From: Aliarcobacter sp017996075
Lineage (GTDB): Bacteria; Campylobacterota; Campylobacteria; Campylobacterales; Arcobacteraceae
Assembly (NCBI RefSeq): GCF_051062515.1
Contig: NZ_JAMXEK010000002.1
Length of the DNA: 64,000 nt
Direction: 5' to 3' (one strand)
Position numbers and translations under genes: made by a program. Within the stretch, counting starts at the first letter, position 1. Each line of letters opens with the position of its first letter. Under the pieces are notes generated by a model, which saw only the letters and a program-made list of their open reading frames with translations, had not been told where the DNA came from and made no database searches. Shown one piece after another: positions 54,791 through 63,531 of the stretch.

Positions 54791-55822
54791 GTGCAAAGAT
54801 TAGTAGAAGTAGAAACTGTATCTTTTGAAGAAGAGACAAATGAGCAAAGCTTAAGACCTTCAAATTGGGATGATTATATAGGTCAAGAAAAAATAAAAAA
54901 GAATTTAAGAGTTTTTATTGATGCTTCAAGAAAAAGATCAGAAGCACTTGATCATATTTTATTTTATGGACCTCCAGGTTTAGGAAAAACTACACTTTCA
55001 TATCTTATTTCAAATGAAATGAGTTCAAATATAAAAATAACAGCTGGTCCTATGATAGAAAAAAGTGGTGATTTAGCAGCAATTTTGACAAATCTTGAAG
55101 AGGGAGATATTCTTTTTATAGATGAAATTCATCGTTTAAGTCCTGCCGTTGAAGAGATTTTATACCCAGCAATGGAAGATTATAGACTAGATATAATAAT
55201 TGGCTCAGGACCTGCTGCTCAAACTGTGAAAATTGATTTACCAAGATTTACACTAATTGGTGCAACAACAAGAGCTGGAATGCTTTCAAACCCATTAAGA
55301 GAGAGATTTGGAATGCATTTTAGAATGCAGTTTTATACAGAAGAAGAACTAGCAAAAATTATTCAAAAAGCTTCAGTAAAACTAGGAATTGGATGCGAAG
55401 ATAACTCTAGCTTAGAGATGTCAAAAAGAAGTCGAGGAACACCTAGGGTTGCTTTAAGACTTTTAAGAAGAGTTAGAGATTTTTCACAAGTAAAAGGTGA
55501 AAAAACTATACTTTTAAATACTTGTAAATATGCCTTAGATGAACTAGGAATAAATGAAAATGGTTTTGATGAGATGGATATAAACCTACTTGAACTTCTT
55601 ATATCAAATCGTGGAAGACCTATGGGATTAGGAACTATGGCAGCAGCTTTGAGTGAAGATGAGGGAACTATTGAAGATGCTATTGAGCCATATTTACTTG
55701 CAAATGGATATATAGAAAGAACTGCAAGAGGAAGGGTTGCTAGTGTTAAAACATATGAGATGTTTAGATTAACTCCACCTCAAAATAAATTAGATGAAAA
55801 CAACCAAGGAAAGCTATTTTGA
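54791..55822 (+). CDS. ruvB: Holliday junction branch migration ATPase RuvB, GTG start
   Basis: 343 residues from a GTG. The N-terminal SLRPSNWDDYIGQEKIKKNL, Walker A GPPGLGKTT, Walker B FIDEIHRLSP and the GATTRAGMLSNPLRERFG sensor regions are RuvB hallmarks. A GGAG site lies 7 bases before the GTG. An eight-codon ORF (54764-54790) begins at an ATG just after panB and its TAG overlaps the GTG. The stop overlaps the next gene by 4 bases. Confidence 0.97.
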   Translation: MQRLVEVETVSFEEETNEQSLRPSNWDDYIGQEKIKKNLRVFIDASRKRSEALDHILFYGPPGLGKTTLSYLISNEMSSNIKITAGPMIEKSGDLAAILTNLEEGDILFIDEIHRLSPAVEEILYPAMEDYRLDIIIGSGPAAQTVKIDLPRFTLIGATTRAGMLSNPLRERFGMHFRMQFYTEEELAKIIQKASVKLGIGCEDNSSLEMSKRSRGTPRVALRLLRRVRDFSQVKGEKTILLNTCKYALDELGINENGFDEMDINLLELLISNRGRPMGLGTMAAALSEDEGTIEDAIEPYLLANGYIERTARGRVASVKTYEMFRLTPPQNKLDENNQGKLF

Positions 55823-56871
55823 AACCAGCATATTTTTTAATGCTTTTAGCATTTGTTCTATTTTATTTTTTAATAGAACTTTTTGATCCATTTTTAAAAT
55901 CAATTGCAGTAGCAGCTTTGCTTACTATTGCTACAAACTCAATGTTTTTAAGAATAAATAGTAAAGTAAGAAATAGAGCCGTTTCTACAACTATTTTTAC
56001 TCTTGCTATGACTGCACTATTTTTCTTACCTATTTTGTATTGCATAATCTCATTTGCAACATTTTTTAACCAAGTTGACCAACAACATCTAATACAAAAT
56101 TTAACAGAAATAAAAACTATGGTTATTGGTTTTTTTGCAGAATTTAGTTTCTTAAATGATTTTATAAATAAAATATCATCATCTGTTGATATTGGAAAAA
56201 CAGTACAACAGCTTGTATCTTTTAGTGCATCTTTAGGTAAAAATAGTGCAAAATTTATGATAGATATGATTTTGATTTTAATCTTTTTCTTCTTTTTTAT
56301 CCTATTTTCAAACCAAATTGCAACTTATCTAAAAAATATAACTCCTATAAACAATGAAGATGCAAATATATTATTCAATGAATCATCAAGTGTAATGAGT
56401 GTAGTTTTCTACTCTATTTTAGTAACTGCAATATTTCAAGGTTTTCTTTTTGGAGCTTTTGTGAGTAGTTTTGGTTATGATGGGCTTTTATTTGGAGTTT
56501 TATATGGTTTTGCATCTTTAGTTCCGGTTGTTGGTGGAGTTATTATGTGGCTTCCTGTAGCTTTATATGAAGCAAGTACTGGAACTATATCAAATGCAAT
56601 TTTTATAGCAGTTTACTCTATTGTTGTTATTTCAATAATCGCCGATACTTTTATAAAACCTCTAATAATAAGCTATATAAATAAAAAAATGGTAAAAACT
56701 CCTACAAAGATAAACTCATTGATAATCTTTTTTGCAATAGTTGCAGGACTTGGTACTTTTGGATTTTGGGGAATGATAATTGGACCTGCAATGGTAAGCT
56801 TATTTGTATCTACAATGCAACTTTTAAGAAAATATATCAAAGAAGTTGAAACTAAAAGTATCTTACAATAA
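55819..56871 (+). CDS. AI-2E-family (PerM/YdiK-like) transporter, TTG start
   Basis: 350 residues, about eight membrane helices. The conserved Arg-rich and VPVVGGVIMWLPVALYEA and GLGTFGFWGMIIGPAMVSL stretches match the AI-2E transporter family. The TTG at 55819 overlaps the ruvB stop and has AAGGA 9 bases upstream. Function of most members is unproven; some export AI-2 or small ions. Confidence 0.88.
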   Translation: MKPAYFLMLLAFVLFYFLIELFDPFLKSIAVAALLTIATNSMFLRINSKVRNRAVSTTIFTLAMTALFFLPILYCIISFATFFNQVDQQHLIQNLTEIKTMVIGFFAEFSFLNDFINKISSSVDIGKTVQQLVSFSASLGKNSAKFMIDMILILIFFFFFILFSNQIATYLKNITPINNEDANILFNESSSVMSVVFYSILVTAIFQGFLFGAFVSSFGYDGLLFGVLYGFASLVPVVGGVIMWLPVALYEASTGTISNAIFIAVYSIVVISIIADTFIKPLIISYINKKMVKTPTKINSLIIFFAIVAGLGTFGFWGMIIGPAMVSLFVSTMQLLRKYIKEVETKSILQ

Positions 56872-56889
56872 CTTGAAAAGAGCCAAATT

Positions 56890-57621
56890 TTATTTTGGCT
56901 CACCTCTTAAAGTTTTACCACCAAAACTCATAATCCCGTAATCAAGATTTATAACTTTTGAAAATCCCATATTTAGCATTATTTTTTGACAATAAGCACT
57001 TCTACTTCCGCTATGACAATATAAAATTATAGGTATATCTTTTTTATCATTTAGTTGCTCTAAAGAGTTATAAAAACTAGTTGTCGGAACTAAAAAATCA
57101 GCTCCTTCTATTCGTATATTAACCCATTCCATCCACTCTCTTGTATCTACTAAGCAAAAATCTACCGCGCCTTCAACTCTAGCTTCTAAAAGTGCCTCTA
57201 GCTCTATTGAATTTATCTCATCATTGTTAAATAAATCTTCACACTCTTTTTTTGTCAAACCTCTAAAATGAGTATCTATAGCCTCTTTTGTATCAATATT
57301 TAAAAGCAATTCATGGGCTTTCTCTTTTGTACAATAAATTCCACAGTGACAACTTCCATTTTTTGGTATCTCACTATTCAAAGCTGGTACACATGGACAA
57401 AGTCTATTTTCATTTTCATTTTCAACTACCATAAAACATGGGCAATATCTTTTTCCATAAATAAGCATATTTCTTGCTAATCCCATTTGTACAGACAAAT
57501 TAACTTCATCATCTGGATTAAAAACAAAATCATACTTCTTTAATACATCTTTTGTAAACTCTTTTGTATTTTCAAGTTCATCTTGAAAAGCTAAAGAGTT
57601 AATATCAATTTTTTTTATCAT
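56890..57621 (-). CDS. Fusion of ferredoxin-thioredoxin reductase catalytic domain and rhodanese
   Basis: 243 residues. The N-terminal domain has Cys60-Pro-Cys62, Cys75-Pro-Cys77 and Cys91-His-Cys93 plus Cys97, the pattern of the FTR beta chain that holds a 4Fe-4S cluster and a redox disulfide. Residues about 135-240 form a rhodanese domain with DTREWMEW and active-site Cys202 in YCHSGSR. FTR usually reduces thioredoxin with ferredoxin electrons. The fusion suggests persulfide or sulfane-sulfur reduction, but this is inferred. It has its own TATAAT promoter (57648-57653, minus strand). Confidence 0.85.
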   Translation of the reverse strand: MIKKIDINSLAFQDELENTKEFTKDVLKKYDFVFNPDDEVNLSVQMGLARNMLIYGKRYCPCFMVVENENENRLCPCVPALNSEIPKNGSCHCGIYCTKEKAHELLLNIDTKEAIDTHFRGLTKKECEDLFNNDEINSIELEALLEARVEGAVDFCLVDTREWMEWVNIRIEGADFLVPTTSFYNSLEQLNDKKDIPIILYCHSGSRSAYCQKIMLNMGFSKVINLDYGIMSFGGKTLRGEPK

Positions 57622-57670
57622 TTGTAAACCTTTTAAAATAAGGGAAAATTATAATAAGTTTTAAAGTAGA

Positions 57671-57700
57671 TTTGGCTTAAAAAATATTTTTTAAGCCAAA
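57671..57700 (-). terminator. Perfect 30-bp palindrome, probable terminator of the FlaG-like gene
   Basis: The 30 bases equal their own reverse complement, with a TTTGGCTTAA outer arm and an A/T centre. It starts 4 bases after the FlaG-like stop, so it most likely ends that transcript, though a T tract follows only weakly. Confidence 0.55.
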
Positions 57701-57704
57701 ATTA

Positions 57705-58070
57705 TTAAGATTCTGAATCAGCTTTTTGTAGTGCTCTCATTTGTGCTTTTACTCTCATCATATCTTCTGTTGGATATTGATTTTCAGCAGTTCCTCTTTC
57801 AACTCTTACAAAAAAATCTTGAGAGCTATTGTTAAATCCAAAATTTGTGTTTGAAAGTGTCACTTCATATTTACTTTTTGAAGTTGATTCATTTTGTGCT
57901 TTTTGAACATCTGAGTTTTCTCTTGCTTGGTCTATACTTTTCTTTTGTATCTCTTTTAGCTCTTTTTGTTCATCCGTTTTTGCTAAATATGAAGTAGATT
58001 TTACCTGCTGCATCTCTACAGCTTTGTTATCCTTGAACTGATCAATTTTTGGGATATTTCCAAGTTCCAT
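57705..58070 (-). CDS. FlaG-like small protein (tentative)
   Basis: 121 residues. The first 70 are polar and charged, then NTNFGFNNSSQDFFVRVERGTAENQYPTEDMMRVK resembles the FlaG pattern (a strand ending in NFGY..., VKV.D, IRxIPpe). Length also fits FlaG. FlaG affects flagellar filament length and glycosylation in relatives. A strong AAGGAG site precedes the ATG, and TATAAT lies at 58098-58103 on the minus strand. No other flagellar gene is near, so the call is tentative. Confidence 0.4.
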   Translation of the reverse strand: MELGNIPKIDQFKDNKAVEMQQVKSTSYLAKTDEQKELKEIQKKSIDQARENSDVQKAQNESTSKSKYEVTLSNTNFGFNNSSQDFFVRVERGTAENQYPTEDMMRVKAQMRALQKADSES

Positions 58071-58136
58071 AAATACTCCTTTTCTTAAATTTAGCTAATT
58101 ATACTATATTTTTTTAGTAAAATCATTTTATTTTGT

Positions 58137-58142
58137 TATAAT
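58137..58142 (+). promoter_or_regulatory. Probable -10 box of the HerA-like gene
   Basis: TATAAT 27 bases before the ATG, divergent from the -10 box of the FlaG-like gene at 58098-58103. Confidence 0.5.
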
Positions 58143-58168
58143 ATTTCAAATTTTATTTAGGGATATTT

Positions 58169-60532
58169 ATGAATAGCACTTTTGATTATGAAAAGTTAAA
58201 ACTTTTTTATATTGGGAAAGAAAAAATTGATGGTCAAATAACACCTTTGGTTTATCAAAATAAAGATTTGCTAACTCATGCTGCAATTATAGGAATGACA
58301 GGAAGTGGTAAAACAGGACTTGGAGTTACTCTTTTAGAAGAAGCTACTATTGATGCAATACCATCAATTATAATTGACCCCAAAGGAGATATGACAAATC
58401 TTCTGTTAAATTTTCCAGAATTAAATCCAAGTGATTTTGAACCTTGGCTAGATGATAGTGAAGTATCAAATAGTGGAGGAACAAAAGAAGAGTTAGCTAT
58501 AAAAGTTTCAAATAGCTACAAAGAAGGAATACAAAGAGATTTTCAAGATTTAAGTAGAGTAAAAAAACTAAAAGATAGCGCTGATTTCACAATATACACT
58601 CCAGGAAGTAGCGCTGGAGTTCAAGTATCAATTCTTTCATCTTTTAAAGCACCTACAATAGAGATTTTAGAAGATATGGAGTTGTTTTCAAATATTATAA
58701 ACTCAACCGTACACTCTATCTTATCTTTAATAGATAATAAAAGTGATGAAACATCAAAAGAGTCAATTCTTTTAGCATCTATTTTTACAAGTTATTTTAA
58801 AGAACAAAGAGATTTAACACTAGAAGAGTTAATCACTTTAATAGTAACTCCACCTTTTTCAAAAATTGGAGTTTTTGATTTGGAAACTTTTTTTCCTCAA
58901 AGTGATAGATTAAAGTTTGCATTAAAAATAAATACAATTATTGCTAGTCCATCTTTTAGTACTTGGCTAGAAGGTGAGAGTTTAGATATTTCAAAAATAT
59001 TATATAGCCAAAGTGGAAAAGCTAAAGTAAATATTTTTTCAATTGCACATCTAAATGACTCACAAAGAATGTTTTTTGTAACAATTTTACTAAATCAAAT
59101 ATTAGCTTGGATGAGAAGACAAGAAGGAACTACATCTTTAAAAGCACTACTTTATATGGATGAAATTTTTGGATATTTTCCACCACAAGCGAATCCTCCA
59201 TCAAAACAACCGATGCTAACGCTTTTAAAACAAGCAAGAAGTTTTGGAATAGGAGTTATTCTTTCAACTCAAAATCCTGTAGATATTGATTACAAAGGAT
59301 TATCAAATATTGGAACTTGGTTTATAGGTAGGCTTCAAACAAAGCAAGATATAGAAAAAGTAATTGATGGTTTAAGTAGTGCTAGTGAAAAAGGATTAAA
59401 TAAACAAGAGTTATCTTTAGCTTTGGGAACACTTGCTAAAAGAAATTTTATAATGAAAAATATAAATGAAGAGCATATAAAAACTTTTGAAACAAGATGG
59501 GCATTATCATACTTAAAAGGTCCATTAAGTAAAGATGCAATAAAAAAACTAATGGAAAATAAAAAAAATAACTCTCCTAAAAACCTAGAAGAAAAAAAAA
59601 GTGAAGTAAATGAACCATTTATTGATGTTTCAAAAGGAAAATCAAAACCAGTTATTGTAAGTAGTATAAAAGAAAAATATAGTTATAGCTCTCAAAACAA
59701 TGCTTACTATATGCAAGGATATTTGATTTTTTCTTGTAGTGTTCACTATCTTTATACTTTAAAAAATGTAGATTTAAAAGAGAATATAAATTTTAAAATA
59801 TATTTAGATGAAAAAGCAACAGAGATAAATTTTGATGAAAAAGAAGATGTTTTAATATATAGTTTTGATGAAAAAGAGAAAACAAACTCATTTTACTATG
59901 AACTTCCTAGCTTTATTCAAAATGAAAAAGAGTTAAAACTTTTAGAGAGAGATTTTGCTGATTATGTATATAGAAATTTCAAATTAACTCTATATAAAAA
60001 TGATACTTTAAAAATATCATCAAAACAATATGAGAGTTTAGATGATTTTAAAATAAGAATACAGGATAGATTAAACGAACAAATTGATGAAAAAATAGAA
60101 AATCTAAAACAAAAATTTGAAAAAGAGAATACTCTTTTAGAACAAAAAATTTCAAAACTTTTTGAGAAATTAAAAAAAGAGGAGCAAGACTCTATTAGTG
60201 CTACAACAAATAGTATCATATCTATTGGAACATCAATTTTAGGAGCTTTTTTTGGAAAATCTACTAAAACAGCAATCGTTTCAAAAGTAGCTACAAGCTC
60301 AAGAGGTGTAAGCAAAGCTTTAAAAGAGAGAAGTGATATAAAAACCGTTCAAGGTGAAATAGATGATCTACAATCTTTACAAGATGGTTTGGAAGAAAAG
60401 TTAAAAATTGAAATAGAAAAGATAAATGATGAATTTAATATTTCAAAATATACAATAGAAGAGTTTTTTATAAAACCTAAAAGAACTGATATTTATGATA
60501 TTAAAATAGAACTTCTTTGGCAAGAGCAGTAA
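58169..60532 (+). CDS. HerA/VirB4-like ATPase with C-terminal coiled coil
   Basis: 787 residues. Walker A GMTGSGKTG (42-50), IIIDPKGDMTNLLL, Walker B LLYMDEIFGYFPP and the LLKQARSFGIGVILSTQNPVDIDYKGLSNIGTWFIGRLQT segment match the HerA-like P-loop family. Such hexameric ATPases move DNA or proteins. After residue 480 come a beta-rich part, a coiled coil (about 640-685) and a hydrophobic Gly/Ile-rich segment (SIISIGTSILGAFFG) that could enter a membrane. No NurA or secretion partner is adjacent, so the role is unknown. Confidence 0.8.
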   Translation: MNSTFDYEKLKLFYIGKEKIDGQITPLVYQNKDLLTHAAIIGMTGSGKTGLGVTLLEEATIDAIPSIIIDPKGDMTNLLLNFPELNPSDFEPWLDDSEVSNSGGTKEELAIKVSNSYKEGIQRDFQDLSRVKKLKDSADFTIYTPGSSAGVQVSILSSFKAPTIEILEDMELFSNIINSTVHSILSLIDNKSDETSKESILLASIFTSYFKEQRDLTLEELITLIVTPPFSKIGVFDLETFFPQSDRLKFALKINTIIASPSFSTWLEGESLDISKILYSQSGKAKVNIFSIAHLNDSQRMFFVTILLNQILAWMRRQEGTTSLKALLYMDEIFGYFPPQANPPSKQPMLTLLKQARSFGIGVILSTQNPVDIDYKGLSNIGTWFIGRLQTKQDIEKVIDGLSSASEKGLNKQELSLALGTLAKRNFIMKNINEEHIKTFETRWALSYLKGPLSKDAIKKLMENKKNNSPKNLEEKKSEVNEPFIDVSKGKSKPVIVSSIKEKYSYSSQNNAYYMQGYLIFSCSVHYLYTLKNVDLKENINFKIYLDEKATEINFDEKEDVLIYSFDEKEKTNSFYYELPSFIQNEKELKLLERDFADYVYRNFKLTLYKNDTLKISSKQYESLDDFKIRIQDRLNEQIDEKIENLKQKFEKENTLLEQKISKLFEKLKKEEQDSISATTNSIISIGTSILGAFFGKSTKTAIVSKVATSSRGVSKALKERSDIKTVQGEIDDLQSLQDGLEEKLKIEIEKINDEFNISKYTIEEFFIKPKRTDIYDIKIELLWQEQ

Positions 60533-60545
60533 AATATTAAGAAAT

Positions 60546-61148
60546 CTAAAACTTAAAATCTATTTCAAATTTTTTTTCTAGTTTTGGATTTTTTATAATA
60601 CTATTTATAGAAATTTCATCTTTTTCATAAAAGCTACTTAAATATGTAAATAAATCTTCACCAAAAAGTTTAAAATATATATAATTTATAAGTTCTGTGG
60701 AGTATAATTTATCATTATTTAGATAAAAATCATAATCAAACTTAGTATTTGATTTTTGTAAATCATTTATAATATCTGATAGCTTTTTAACATCTATCTC
60801 ATTTTTATATCTATAAACAGCTATTTTTGTTGAGAAATTTACAAAATCATTTAAATCTGATATTTGTAACTCATCATTTTTTTCATCAATATCTATATGC
60901 AAAACTTTCAAACCATATTTTGTATCAATAATAAGTCCAATATGAGAATAACCAGAAGAGTCAAAAGTGGCTAGATAATTGCTTAGTTCATTCTCTTCTT
61001 TTTTTACAATAATGTCTCCACTTTTAAGATTTATCTTTTTTTTTATACTTTCAATAGATAAATCTTCTTTACTTTTACTAATAAATTTTTTTGCTTCAAA
61101 AGAAGCAAATACTAGTAAAAAAAGTATTGCAACAACTCTAATTATCAT
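60546..61148 (-). CDS. YiiX/YebB-like permuted papain-family protein, Ser in place of the catalytic Cys
   Basis: 200 residues with an N-terminal signal or anchor (1-19). The permuted NlpC/P60 pattern is visible: GDIIV, then YSHIGLII with the His69 that normally acts as base, then FDYDFYLNNDKLYSTELI. In active relatives the last motif reads YC(T/S)EL, with Cys as nucleophile; here residue 150 is Ser. The protein may be an inactive binder or an unusual hydrolase. It lies downstream of the CNNM gene in the same direction, with a short ORF between. Confidence 0.7.
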   Translation of the reverse strand: MIIRVVAILFLLVFASFEAKKFISKSKEDLSIESIKKKINLKSGDIIVKKEENELSNYLATFDSSGYSHIGLIIDTKYGLKVLHIDIDEKNDELQISDLNDFVNFSTKIAVYRYKNEIDVKKLSDIINDLQKSNTKFDYDFYLNNDKLYSTELINYIYFKLFGEDLFTYLSSFYEKDEISINSIIKNPKLEKKFEIDFKF

Positions 61149-61154
61149 GATTTT

Positions 61155-61226
61155 TTAAAATATTTCCATATTTAGGATATAAATTTCATTAGCAAAATTT
61201 ATATATTTATTTAAACTATTATTCAT
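61155..61226 (-). CDS. Possible 23-residue ORF between CNNM and YiiX-like genes
   Basis: An ATG at 61226 with GCAGG 5 bases upstream opens a 23-codon frame ending at 61155, seven bases before the YiiX-like ATG. It fits neatly between two cotranscribed genes, but AT-rich DNA yields such frames by chance. No similarity is recognised. Confidence 0.25.
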   Translation of the reverse strand: MNNSLNKYINFANEIYILNMEIF

Positions 61227-61239
61227 AATTACCTGCTTT

Positions 61240-62277
61240 TTATAATCTTTGCAATCGCCTACTCTCATCTTTTGCAAACTCTTGCATGTCTGTAACTTGA
61301 TCCATTTCATCAACAATTTCGATACCAAGCATTGTTTCTAAAGTATCTTCAAGTGTTACAACTCCACTTGTTTGACCATATTCATCTTGAACGAGAAATA
61401 GATGCATTTTCATTCTAATAAATAGATCAAATAAAACTGATACAGATAAATTTTCTGGAACCTTATGAATAGGAACCATAATATCTTTTAAAAGAGTACT
61501 CTTTTTCTTTTTGACTCTTTTTTCTAAAATAGTTTGTTTAAAAACAACTCCTACTATATCATCTATTGATTCATTATATACAGGTATTCTTGAATAAACA
61601 TATAGATTATCATTTAAAAGAGCTTCTTTTACGCTTGTTTTAAAATCCAAAGCAAAAACAACAGTTCTTGGAGTCATAATATCTTTTGCTTTAATATTTT
61701 TTAGTTTAAACAAATTTTTTATTAAAATACTCTCTTTTGCCTGTAAAACACCCTCTTTCTCACTCATATTTACTATTGTAATAATCTCATCTTTTGAAAA
61801 GTTCACTTCATTTTTTCTACCTTTTTGCAAAGTGTTTGTTATAAAAGTAGCAAGAAAAATAAATGGGTAAGTAATTTTAACCATAAACGATATTATATAA
61901 ACAGCTGGAACTATAAACTTTCTCCAATAAATAGCACCAAGAGTTTTTGGAAATATCTCAGATATAAAAAGCACCATCAAAGTTAAAATAAAAGCAATCA
62001 CAGCTTGCCAATTTGAACCAAAAATAATAGCAGCTTGTGCACCAACACCAGCTGCTCCCATAGTATTTGCAAAAGTGTTTAATGTAAGAATTGAAGATAT
62101 TGATTTATCAATATTTTGTTTTACATCTTTTGCTAAATCAACAGTTTTTGGGCTATAACCTTTTTTATCTAAACTCTCAATATATGAAGAAGTTGAGGAT
62201 AAAAGTGTAGCTTCAAGTAGTGAACACATAAAAGATAAAATAAGTGTTAGAAGTAAATATATAACAAGTAGTGTCAT
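61240..62277 (-). CDS. CNNM/HlyC-CorC-type membrane protein with two CBS domains
   Basis: 345 residues. The DUF21/CNNM membrane domain covers about 1-170, with EIFPKTLGAIYWRKF. Two CBS domains follow, the first starting at DIMTPRTVVFALD, the second at DIMVPIHKVPENL with LFLVQDEYGQTSGVVTLEDTLE. The C-terminal CorC_HlyC domain is missing, so it is a short form. CNNM proteins move or sense Mg2+ and other cations. Its start overlaps the next gene upstream by 4 bases (ATGA). Confidence 0.9.
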   Translation of the reverse strand: MTLLVIYLLLTLILSFMCSLLEATLLSSTSSYIESLDKKGYSPKTVDLAKDVKQNIDKSISSILTLNTFANTMGAAGVGAQAAIIFGSNWQAVIAFILTLMVLFISEIFPKTLGAIYWRKFIVPAVYIISFMVKITYPFIFLATFITNTLQKGRKNEVNFSKDEIITIVNMSEKEGVLQAKESILIKNLFKLKNIKAKDIMTPRTVVFALDFKTSVKEALLNDNLYVYSRIPVYNESIDDIVGVVFKQTILEKRVKKKKSTLLKDIMVPIHKVPENLSVSVLFDLFIRMKMHLFLVQDEYGQTSGVVTLEDTLETMLGIEIVDEMDQVTDMQEFAKDESRRLQRL

Positions 62278-63434
62278 TTTTTAAACTCTATTATTGAAAT
62301 ATTTTTTAAAATATGTTTTATATCTTTTGCATTTAAAAGATGTTTTTCTTCAAGAACTTTTGAAAAAAATCTCACTTCTGCATTTGTAAAACCATCTGGT
62401 TCCTTCTCTTTTATAGATGGTGTTTGACCATCTTCTAATCTTATTCTATATAATTTTCTATTTTTCAATTTTGCATAATATACTATATCAATTTGAGTTT
62501 GAGTAACTTTTTCTAAAGTTACAAAAACTCTATTACTCTCTAGCTCCATTTCAAAATCTTTATAAAACTCTTTGAAACAATCTATATTTAAATATCCAAT
62601 ATATAATTTTGTGTAAATATCAAAATATAAACTCATTTTAGAATTTGAAAAAAAGCTTAAATCAATTTTAAACTTAGGATTTTTTCTAGCACCATTTAAA
62701 ATCCATTCTAAAGTTGGAAAATATGCAAATTTTTTATATTTTAAACTAAAAGCTTCTAAATACTTTTTATTTTCTGGAGCTTTTAATGTTTGTAAATCAT
62801 TTTTAACTTTTTTAGCAAAAATAATTTTTTCTATTAAATCATCATCATCTAAATCTTTTGTTACCCAAATCGTTGCATATGATGGAAAATTGTTTAATCC
62901 AACAGAACCAGCTGTTACAACAATCAAAGCATTTATCTCTAAAGATGGAAATATCATCTTTAAAAGTGCATATTTTTTTGCAAGTCTTTTATTTAAACTT
63001 GAAGTTTTTTTTGAAGTACTCATCTCTACAAAATATAGCTTATTTTCAGTAAAAAACATTGCATCAAATTCGCTTATATCTTTATATGCTGATTTAAAAA
63101 CTATTTGTGAAGTTCTATCTATTAAAAGTCCACTTTTTATAAACTTATTTTCCATATCTTGATATGGACCTTTTAGTACAAAACCTTTTATATCATCATT
63201 ATTTAAAGCATAATCCATCAAAAGTTCATATATTATATTTTCATAAATCTCACCTTTAAAACTACTATGAGCTGTAATATAAGAGATATTATCTTTTGAA
63301 ATATTATTTTTAAATAGAGATTTTAAAGTTTTACTATCATAAGAGTAGTGAAAAAGATTATCTTTTAATTCACCTATTTCTAAATTTTTTATCTTATTCG
63401 TAATTTTAAACTGCAAATCTTCTCTTTTTTTCAT
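62274..63434 (-). CDS. PD-(D/E)xK nuclease-like protein of unknown function
   Basis: 386 residues. FKGEIYENIIYELLMDYA (Glu65), then SEFDAMFFTENKLYFVEMSTSKKT gives D124..E137-x-S139, a PD-(D/E)xK-type core in which the usual Lys is Ser; Lys142 or Lys143 may substitute. The C-terminal half is mixed alpha/beta and unrecognised. It overlaps the CNNM gene by ATGA, so the two are coupled. Possibly a DNA or RNA binder; catalysis is uncertain. Confidence 0.6.
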   Translation of the reverse strand: MKKREDLQFKITNKIKNLEIGELKDNLFHYSYDSKTLKSLFKNNISKDNISYITAHSSFKGEIYENIIYELLMDYALNNDDIKGFVLKGPYQDMENKFIKSGLLIDRTSQIVFKSAYKDISEFDAMFFTENKLYFVEMSTSKKTSSLNKRLAKKYALLKMIFPSLEINALIVVTAGSVGLNNFPSYATIWVTKDLDDDDLIEKIIFAKKVKNDLQTLKAPENKKYLEAFSLKYKKFAYFPTLEWILNGARKNPKFKIDLSFFSNSKMSLYFDIYTKLYIGYLNIDCFKEFYKDFEMELESNRVFVTLEKVTQTQIDIVYYAKLKNRKLYRIRLEDGQTPSIKEKEPDGFTNAEVRFFSKVLEEKHLLNAKDIKHILKNISIIEFKK

Positions 63435-63444
63435 AATATCAATG

Positions 63445-63471
63445 ATTATATCAAATATTTCTTGATATAAT
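63445..63471. promoter_or_regulatory. Divergent -10 boxes
   Basis: TATAAT on the minus strand at 63445-63450 serves the PD-(D/E)xK-like gene, giving a leader of only a few bases. TATAAT on the plus strand at 63466-63471 serves the DUF6172 gene. Confidence 0.45.
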
Positions 63472-63531
63472 CCACTTTTAATAAAGCTTTATTCTTAAAG
63501 CTCTTTAGGAATGATTTAAAAAGGATGTAAA

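Noticed and set aside
58169..61148. Phage defence island around the HerA-like ATPase
   Set aside because: No NurA, SIR2, methylase or other defence gene adjoins it; neighbours look like ordinary chromosomal genes.
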